Origin: JAUHWS01 sp964571805
GTDB taxonomy: Bacteria > Patescibacteriota > Gracilibacteria > UM-FILTER-43-11
Reading direction: 5' to 3'
DNA length: 9,984 bases
NCBI GenBank assembly: GCA_964571805.1
Contig: CAZNDI010000037.1
Location: forward strand, 1 to 9,984
The notes under the pieces are model-generated. The model was not told where the DNA came from and ran no database searches. It was given only the letters and a program-made list of their open reading frames with translations. Both the position numbers and the translations under genes were made by a program. Every line of letters begins with the position of its first letter. The stretch's first letter is position 1. Below, in pieces: positions 4,867 to 9,984 of this stretch.

Positions 4867-5919
4867 ATGTCAATCTGGTTAATTCGTGCAGGTGCCCGTG
4901 GTGAATATGAACAAAAATTCATTCGGGAAAATCGTGTCTATGTAACATGGGATCATCTTTCACAAAATCTCTTGAAACTTTCCAACCGAAAGGCACTTTT
5001 TTCAGCATTAGAGAAAATCTATCCGGATGCAAAACCAAAACGTATTTTAAATTGGAGCAGTCAGATTTGGCCTTTTGCACATGAAATAAAAAAAGGCGAT
5101 TTAGTTATCCTCCCACTTAAAACTCAACCGGCTGTTAATATTGGCGAGATTACCAGTGATTATAATTTTGAACCTAGTGGGCCAAATCCTTTTTTTCATT
5201 GGAGAAAGGTCAAATGGATTGGTGAGGCAATTCCTCGCACCCACTTTGGAGATGATATACTTAATACTTTTGGAGCTTTTCTTACTATTTGTCGGGTTAA
5301 GGAAAATAATGCTGAATCCAGAATTCTCGCCATGCGTGCTTCAAATTGGAAGGCTGAATCTTTTAAATCAATTTTGACATCGCCTGACTTAATAAATCCA
5401 GAAAATATTGGAAGAGTAGTAAGTGATCTTGAAGAAACGGCGCGTGACCAAATTACAAGGCTTATCAACGCCAGATTTAAAAACCACGGTTTAACTGAAT
5501 TGGTTGAAGCCATTCTCAAAGCGCAGGGATACACAACCTATCGAAGCCCAGAAGGTGCAGACGGTGGAGCTGACATCTTGGCAGGTGGTGCGCCGCACGG
5601 TTTTGGTTCTCCTCGTTTATGCGTTGAGGTTAAGTCGGAAAGTAGCCCCATTGATCGCCCAACTATAGACAAGCTTATGGGTGCTGTTTCAAAATTTGGT
5701 GCTGATGAAGGTCTTTTTGTTGCATGGGGTGGATTTAAATCAAACGTTGAGAAGGAAATGGCACCAAGTTTCTTTAAAGTAAGGCTTTGGAATCGTGATG
5801 ATTTGTTAACTCAACTTTTTGCAAATTATAATAAGTTGGATGAAGAAATAAAAGCACGATTACCTTTAAAGCAAACTTGGGTTGTTGCTAACCCTGAAGA
5901 AATTCAAGAGGAAGAATAA
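4867..5919 (+). CDS. Mrr-type restriction endonuclease with PUA/EVE-like N-terminal region
   Basis: 350 residues from the ATG at 4867. An upstream in-frame GTG (4834) would add 11 residues of non-conserved sequence, whereas the family-typical opening MSIWLIRAGARGEYEQKF starts exactly at 4867. The ribosome binding site is weak (GAAAGA). Residues 1-150 include KKGDLVILPLK (76-85), NIGEITSDY (91-99), KVKWIGEAIPR and LNTFGAFLTICRV, a layout like PUA/EVE-superfamily readers of modified bases (inferred). Residues about 205-315 form the Mrr catalytic domain: a helix (LVEAILKAQGY), GADGGADIL with D236, then CVEVKS giving E254-x-K256, the D...ExK nuclease core. Mrr proteins are stand-alone type IV enzymes that cut foreign, often methylated DNA. 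Nothing co-directional adjoins it and no methyltransferase is near, which fits a modification-dependent enzyme. The exact target is unknown. Confidence 0.88.
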   Translation: MSIWLIRAGARGEYEQKFIRENRVYVTWDHLSQNLLKLSNRKALFSALEKIYPDAKPKRILNWSSQIWPFAHEIKKGDLVILPLKTQPAVNIGEITSDYNFEPSGPNPFFHWRKVKWIGEAIPRTHFGDDILNTFGAFLTICRVKENNAESRILAMRASNWKAESFKSILTSPDLINPENIGRVVSDLEETARDQITRLINARFKNHGLTELVEAILKAQGYTTYRSPEGADGGADILAGGAPHGFGSPRLCVEVKSESSPIDRPTIDKLMGAVSKFGADEGLFVAWGGFKSNVEKEMAPSFFKVRLWNRDDLLTQLFANYNKLDEEIKARLPLKQTWVVANPEEIQEEE

Positions 5920-6014
5920 TATTATGGGGTCATTAACCAAAAATGAATTAGTTAAAATAATTATAAATTAAATAGTTATAAACCCAATTCGTATTCCCTT
6001 GGGCACATGAAAAG

Positions 6015-6047
6015 AAAGGCCCACTTACTTAGTGGGCTTTTTCTTTT
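6015..6047 (+). terminator. Bidirectional intrinsic terminator
   Basis: GCCCACT (6019-6025), a 5-nt loop and AGTGGGC (6031-6037) form a perfect 7-bp GC-rich stem. It is followed by TTTTTCTTTT on the + strand and, read in reverse, by CTTTCTTTT on the - strand. It can therefore end both the Mrr-type transcript and the convergent oxyR transcript. Confidence 0.9.
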
Positions 6048-6095
6048 GGGTAAAAATGGATTTTTCACATAAGATTATTCAGAGGCCCAAACGTT

Positions 6096-7007
6096 CTAGG
6101 GCTTAAATTCGGCTGGTACGGCCTTGAGTAAAGTTTGAGTCAGCAGGTTGAAGGTTTTCTGATCGGCTGTTTGCTTGCGAAATAAGAGGACGATTTCTCT
6201 CCCAATTTTGGAAATTTTAAAATCAATGTATGAAATTAGATTATTCATTGGCCCTCCCTTAGTTGCGAGTTTTGGCAAAAGCGTATAGCCCGCACCGCTT
6301 GCGACTAAATGTTTCAGTGTTTCGATGCTGTTTGCATGAAACGATCTTAAGTTTCCTCGGCGATTTGTTGGGCAAATATGGAGGGCTTGGTTACGAAGGC
6401 AATGCCCTTCTTCCAAAAGTACCATTTCTGAGGCACGAAGATCTGATGGTTTTAATTTAGGTTTATTTAAAATGGGGTGCCCTTTGGGTGCCGCAAAAAC
6501 AAATGGCTCAAAGAAAAGCGGAATAGATCTGAGAGCGCTGTCTTTCACTGTATTTGCAGCAATAACGGCATCTAAAACACCAGATTTCAGTTCTTCAATA
6601 AGTTCATCTGTTGTGCCTTCACGAAGGCTGATCGGGGTATTGCGAAACACTTTCTTTAGGCTGTTGAGTGCAAAGGGAATAAAGGATGAAGCAGAGAATA
6701 TCACGCCAAGCTTCACAGACCTTAATAGAGAAGATGACCCTTGACCTAAGAGTATAGGAATCATCCTAGCATTATCCAAAATCACCGCCGCTTGTTCGGC
6801 CATCTTTTTACCTAGTTTCGTTGTCGTCACCCGACGGCTGTTTCTCTCAAAAAGAATGGTTCCTAGATAACCTTCAATCTTCTTAATTTGCGTACTCAGA
6901 GAGGGTTGGCTCACACGGCACTCCCTAGCCGCGCGACCAAAGTGTTCGTGCTTTGCCGCCGCCACTACGTACTCTAGATCTCTAATGGTAAGCCATGATA
7001 CATTCAT
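6096..7007 (-). CDS. oxyR: Hydrogen-peroxide-sensing LysR-family regulator OxyR
   Basis: 303 residues, close to the family length. The N-terminal winged helix-turn-helix is clear: LTIRDLEYVVAAAKHEHFGRAA, then CRVSQPSLSTQIKKIE (30-45). The C-terminal sensor domain carries LLEEGHCLRNQALHIC, in which C203 and C212 are nine residues apart like C199 and C208 of E. coli OxyR, followed by the typical SIETLKHLVASGAGYTLLP (227-245). In known OxyR proteins peroxide forms a disulfide between these cysteines and switches the protein to an activator of peroxide-defence genes. The ATG at 7007 has AGGA about 8 nt upstream. The gene is divergent from katG, and a candidate OxyR site overlaps its own start, fitting autorepression. 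Nothing is missing from the expected domains. Cytoplasmic DNA-binding tetramer by family knowledge. Confidence 0.95.
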   Translation of the reverse strand: MNVSWLTIRDLEYVVAAAKHEHFGRAARECRVSQPSLSTQIKKIEGYLGTILFERNSRRVTTTKLGKKMAEQAAVILDNARMIPILLGQGSSSLLRSVKLGVIFSASSFIPFALNSLKKVFRNTPISLREGTTDELIEELKSGVLDAVIAANTVKDSALRSIPLFFEPFVFAAPKGHPILNKPKLKPSDLRASEMVLLEEGHCLRNQALHICPTNRRGNLRSFHANSIETLKHLVASGAGYTLLPKLATKGGPMNNLISYIDFKISKIGREIVLLFRKQTADQKTFNLLTQTLLKAVPAEFKP

Positions 7008-7042
7008 AGCTATATCCTATCACTATGATAAGATTATTCAAG
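7006..7042. promoter_or_regulatory. Candidate OxyR binding site
   Basis: ATAG-N7-CTAT at 7006-7020 matches the outer parts of the OxyR half-site ATAGntnnnanCTAT, including the internal T. A weaker second half-site follows after 7 nt (7028-7042, keeping ATA, C and A). The spacing agrees with the known 37-bp OxyR footprint. It overlaps the oxyR start codon (7005-7007) and lies just upstream of the putative katG -10, a position suited to repressing oxyR and activating katG. Confidence 0.5.
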
Positions 7043-7054
7043 TATACTTATAAA
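7040..7054. promoter_or_regulatory. Shared palindromic -10 region of the divergent oxyR/katG promoters
   Basis: The perfect palindrome AAGTATACTT (7040-7049) contains TATACT on both strands (5 of 6 to the -10 consensus): 7043-7048 toward katG and 7046-7041 toward oxyR. TATAAA (7049-7054) is an alternative -10 for katG. No good -35 lies at 17 nt in either direction, as expected for a promoter that needs an activator such as OxyR. Inferred from sequence only. Confidence 0.35.
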
Positions 7055-7119
7055 TAAAAATCATCGATGATAACTTTATCGCAAGCTAAGAAGCTCGATT
7101 TGAAATTAATTTAGAAAAT

Positions 7120-7124
7120 GGAGA
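7120..7124 (+). promoter_or_regulatory. Ribosome binding site that fixes the katG start
   Basis: GGAGA lies 8 nt before the ATG at 7133. An upstream in-frame ATG at 7118 overlaps this site and lacks its own, so translation should begin at 7133. Confidence 0.75.
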
Positions 7125-7132
7125 ACAACAAC

Positions 7133-9385
7133 ATGAGTAATGAATCAAAATGCCCATTCCAAAACCAACAAACTAGTGGAGGTGGAACATCCAACCAAGA
7201 TTGGTGGCCAAAACAACTAAAAATTGAAATCCTTCATCAACACTCTTCTAAATCCAATCCAATGGGAGATGATTTTGATTACTCAGAAGAATTTAAGAGT
7301 TTAGACTATCAGGCTCTAAAAATAGACCTTGCAGCACTGATGACCGACTCGCAACCCTGGTGGCCTGCCGATTTTGGTCACTATGGCCCTCTTTTTATCA
7401 GGCTCGCCTGGCATAGCGCAGGGACTTACCGCATTGGTGATGGCCGCGGTGGCGCAGGCCGTGGTCAGCAACGGTTCTCCCCTCTCAACTCTTGGCCAGA
7501 CAATGTGAATCTTGATAAAGCGCGCCGACTTCTTTGGCCCATCAAACAAAAATATGGTCGTCACATTTCTTGGGCAGATCTAATGATTTTAGCTGGTAAT
7601 GTGGCTCTTGAAACAATGGGTTTTAAAACTTTCGGTTTTGCTGGTGGCCGCGAAGACGTGTGGGAGCCCGATCAAGATGTCTATTGGGGTTCTGAAAAAA
7701 AGTGGCTCGGCGGAGATGAGCGTTACTCAAGGGGTTCACCTGGTGTTATTAAAGACCACGGAATTCTTGTCAAAGACGACGATAGCCAAACCTCACACAC
7801 TCGCGATCTTGAGAACCCTCTTGCCGCTGTTCAAATGGGTTTGATTTACGTGAACCCCGAAGGCCCGGATGGCAAGCCTGACCCTCTTGCATCCGCAAAA
7901 GACATTCGCGATACCTTCGGGCGCATGGGCATGAATGATGAAGAGACAGTGGCTCTCATTGCCGGTGGCCATACTTTTGGAAAAACCCACGGGGCTGCAA
8001 GGGCCGACCATGTGGGAGCTGAACCTGAAGGTGTTGACTTAGAGCATATGGGGTTTGGTTGGAAAAATAATTTTAGGCAGGGACACGGGGCTGATACGAT
8101 CACAAGTGGCTTAGACGTGACTTGGACTTCAACCCCTACAAAATGGGGAAATGAGTTTTTCCAAAATCTATTTGAGCACGATTGGGAGTTAACAAAAAGC
8201 CCAGCAGGCGCTCAGCAGTGGGTGGCAAAAAATGCAAAAGCTACGATTCCAGATGCGCATGATTCATCAAAGAAAAGATTGCCAACGATGCTCACCAGCG
8301 ACCTAGCCTTACGTTTTGATCCAGATTATCAGAAGATATCGCGTAGATTTTTAGAGTACCCGGATGATTTCGCAAACGCATTTGCGCGCGCCTGGTTTAA
8401 ACTGACTCACCGAGATATGGGGCCTCGGGCTCGTTATCTAGGGCCTGAAGTTCCAAAGGAAGAACTTATTTGGCAAGACCCAATTCCAGCGCTTGATCAC
8501 AAGTTGATTGATGAGGCGGATGCCCAAGTATTGAAGGTAAAAATTCTCTCGTCAGGTCTTTTAATTTCTGAACTTGTCTCAACGGCTTGGGCTTCTGCTT
8601 CAACTTTTCGAGGTGGAGACAAACGAGGCGGAGCCAATGGGGCTCGTATTAGCTTAGCTCCCCAAAAAGACTGGGCTGTTAACGAGCCTACGAAATTAAA
8701 CAAAATTCTAAACACACTTGAAGGTATCAAAAGCGCGTTTAATAGCACAGCTCAAGGGGGAAAGAAGGTTTCCCTTGCAGATTTGATTGTTCTGGGTGGA
8801 AACGCCGCCGTAGAATTAGCCGCAAAAAATGCCGGTGTTTCTATAAAAGCTCCGTTCACGCCGGGTCGTATGGATTCCAGTCAAGATCAAACCGATGTTG
8901 AATCGTTTGCAGCACTTGAGCCTCATGCCGACGGATTTAGAAATTTTGTAAAAGCGAAATACGCGGTTCCAGCTGAAGAATTATTGCTCGATAAAGCTCA
9001 ACTTCTCACACTCACAGCCCCAGAAATGACCGTGCTCATCGGAGGGTTACGGGTGCTTGGCGCAAATACAGGTGGAAGCAAGCATGGCGTGCTCACCATG
9101 AAAAAAGATACTTTATCTAATGATTTCTTTGTGAATCTTCTCGATATGGGAACAGAATGGAAAGCCACATCTCATGCAAAAGACATATACGAAGGTAGAG
9201 ACCGAAAAACGAATTCCACAAAGTGGACTGCAACTCGGGCTGACCTTGTCTTTGGGTCCAACTCAATTCTTCGGGCGCTTTCTGAGGTTTATGCAAGTTC
9301 AGATGTAAAAGAAAAATTCGTTAAAGATTTTGTGGCTGCATGGAACAAGGTAATGAACCTGGATCTCTTCGATGACGATTTTTAA
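7133..9385 (+). CDS. katG: Bifunctional catalase-peroxidase KatG
   Basis: 750 residues, full length for the family (typically 720-750). The start is set by GGAGA and by the usual opening SNESKCPF. It is a cytoplasmic haem enzyme that breaks down hydrogen peroxide and also acts as a peroxidase. The N-terminal catalytic domain shows the distal triad R90, W93, H94 (LFIRLAWHSAGTYR), Y239 (VQMGLIYVNPEGP) and M265 (TFGRMGMNDEE), which with W93 would form the Trp-Tyr-Met adduct needed for catalase activity. The proximal haem ligand is H280 (AGGHTFGKTHG) and the mobile arginine is R427 (THRDMGP). The C-terminal half is the degenerate, non-haem repeat domain (for example RGGDKRGGANGARISLAPQKDW). Residues about 198-224 form a longer loop than in the M. 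tuberculosis or B. pseudomallei enzymes. The gene is divergent from oxyR and probably activated by it. No signal peptide. The C-terminus ends in an acidic LFDDDF. Confidence 0.97.
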   Translation: MSNESKCPFQNQQTSGGGTSNQDWWPKQLKIEILHQHSSKSNPMGDDFDYSEEFKSLDYQALKIDLAALMTDSQPWWPADFGHYGPLFIRLAWHSAGTYRIGDGRGGAGRGQQRFSPLNSWPDNVNLDKARRLLWPIKQKYGRHISWADLMILAGNVALETMGFKTFGFAGGREDVWEPDQDVYWGSEKKWLGGDERYSRGSPGVIKDHGILVKDDDSQTSHTRDLENPLAAVQMGLIYVNPEGPDGKPDPLASAKDIRDTFGRMGMNDEETVALIAGGHTFGKTHGAARADHVGAEPEGVDLEHMGFGWKNNFRQGHGADTITSGLDVTWTSTPTKWGNEFFQNLFEHDWELTKSPAGAQQWVAKNAKATIPDAHDSSKKRLPTMLTSDLALRFDPDYQKISRRFLEYPDDFANAFARAWFKLTHRDMGPRARYLGPEVPKEELIWQDPIPALDHKLIDEADAQVLKVKILSSGLLISELVSTAWASASTFRGGDKRGGANGARISLAPQKDWAVNEPTKLNKILNTLEGIKSAFNSTAQGGKKVSLADLIVLGGNAAVELAAKNAGVSIKAPFTPGRMDSSQDQTDVESFAALEPHADGFRNFVKAKYAVPAEELLLDKAQLLTLTAPEMTVLIGGLRVLGANTGGSKHGVLTMKKDTLSNDFFVNLLDMGTEWKATSHAKDIYEGRDRKTNSTKWTATRADLVFGSNSILRALSEVYASSDVKEKFVKDFVAAWNKVMNLDLFDDDF

Positions 9386-9459
9386 TGGCTACTTTGCCGT
9401 CTATCGTTTTCCCCCTTGAGATTTCGAACGGCAAGAAGTACTCTGGCAAAAAGAAAGAT

Positions 9460-9984
9460 ATGCGAAAAATATTTTTATTTTTATTAGGTTTTATCATCTT
9501 TTCTCTCCGGGCCAGTGCCAATGACAATCTTTTTGTAGGTGTTGGTATGTTTGATGCCAGACAAGGCGTCATCTATTCCCAAACCAGTCAACCTGGCAAG
9601 AGCGACGACATCAATAAGGAGACGAACAAAAAGATTTATCACCCAAAAAAGGGGGATACCCTCATTAGTTTTACAAACGACAACCATTACCTTTTATGCC
9701 AGGTCACCTCAGTTGATAAGAACCAGGACGCCAAAGAGCTTTTTTATTTATCAAATTTTTATGATTATAAAATCAAATGCGCCATCACTAAAGACGTGGT
9801 GATGAAAACCCAACGAGATAAAAATCTCACAGAAAATGAATTTGAGATCCAGGGGGGAAAGTTTGCGCAATTGGTTTTTAAATTTGACAAGAACTTAAAG
9901 CCCATCGCTAGCCACTCAATCGAGCTTTCAGACCGGCTCAAAAAGAAACCGTTTATCTATCAAGACGATGCTTCTCCCGATTTA
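9460..9984 (+). CDS. Secreted protein of unknown function, 3'-truncated
   Basis: 175 codons are visible and the frame is open to the window end. The ATG at 9460 begins a clear type I signal peptide: MRK, a hydrophobic core IFLFLLGFIIFSL, and a likely cleavage site RASA/ND after residue 20. The exported part starts NLFVGVGMFDARQGVIYSQ and continues with mixed, fairly polar sequence; two cysteines (C80, C107) may pair. I do not recognise a family. The frame also reaches back to an ATG at 9385 overlapping the katG stop, but that start would put 25 charged and polar residues before the signal peptide and has no ribosome binding site. The gene begins 74 nt after katG with no clear terminator between, so read-through from katG is possible. 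That it is a real exported protein is fairly sure; its role is not known. Confidence 0.75.
   Translation, partial: MRKIFLFLLGFIIFSLRASANDNLFVGVGMFDARQGVIYSQTSQPGKSDDINKETNKKIYHPKKGDTLISFTNDNHYLLCQVTSVDKNQDAKELFYLSNFYDYKIKCAITKDVVMKTQRDKNLTENEFEIQGGKFAQLVFKFDKNLKPIASHSIELSDRLKKKPFIYQDDASPDL

Noticed and set aside
6079..6110. GCCC/GGGC inverted repeat at the oxyR 3' end as a terminator
   Set aside because: Only a 4-bp stem with a long loop and no T-run; the strong hairpin at 6019-6037 serves this purpose in both directions.
7118..7132. ATG at 7118 as the katG start
   Set aside because: It overlaps the GGAGA ribosome binding site that serves the ATG at 7133, and MSNESKCPF is the family-typical opening.
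7133..9385. Several antisense and alternate-frame open stretches inside katG
   Set aside because: They are shadows of a strongly conserved gene, with no start signals or recognisable products.

Overview
The window looks like a chromosomal stretch from a Gram-negative bacterium of moderate to low G+C, probably a proteobacterium in the broad sense (a Bdellovibrionota or gammaproteobacterial relative would fit). The support is indirect: a lipobox lipoprotein, an OxyR with the enterobacterial-type cysteine pair, and a divergent OxyR/KatG pair. No rRNA, tRNA, CRISPR array, integrase or transposase is visible, so the taxonomy is open.

Layout. (1) Positions 2-1299 hold two tandem paralogous, cysteine-rich envelope proteins on the + strand. 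The first lacks its 5' end; the second is a clear lipoprotein. (2) Positions 1298-1500 form a purine/pyrimidine-rich inverted element with 17-bp perfect inverted arms and a central GC hairpin. A 20-nt piece of it recurs just before a stand-alone S23/four-helix-bundle gene (1688-2026). (3) Positions 2284-4435 hold a compact convergent module. A HEPN-type protein (+ strand) runs into an operon on the - strand made of a PIN-like protein and a 48-codon gene; the HEPN gene and the small gene overlap at their stop codons. (4) After a pyrimidine-rich gap with only a tiny possible reading frame, an Mrr-type restriction endonuclease (4867-5919) follows. Its N-terminal half resembles a PUA/EVE-like module. 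Regions 3 and 4 together read as a small defence or toxin island. (5) A bidirectional terminator (about 6015-6047) separates this from an oxidative-stress locus: oxyR (- strand) and katG (+ strand), divergently transcribed from an intergenic region with a candidate OxyR site and a palindromic shared -10 element. (6) A secreted protein of unknown function begins 74 nt after katG and runs off the window.

How the parts work together. OxyR (cysteines C203 and C212) would sense peroxide and activate katG from the shared region while repressing its own gene. KatG removes the peroxide. The HEPN/PIN-like/small-protein set is the least conventional part and the best candidate for an undescribed system. 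Its convergent, stop-overlapping layout suggests the genes travel and act together, but no function can be assigned from sequence alone.
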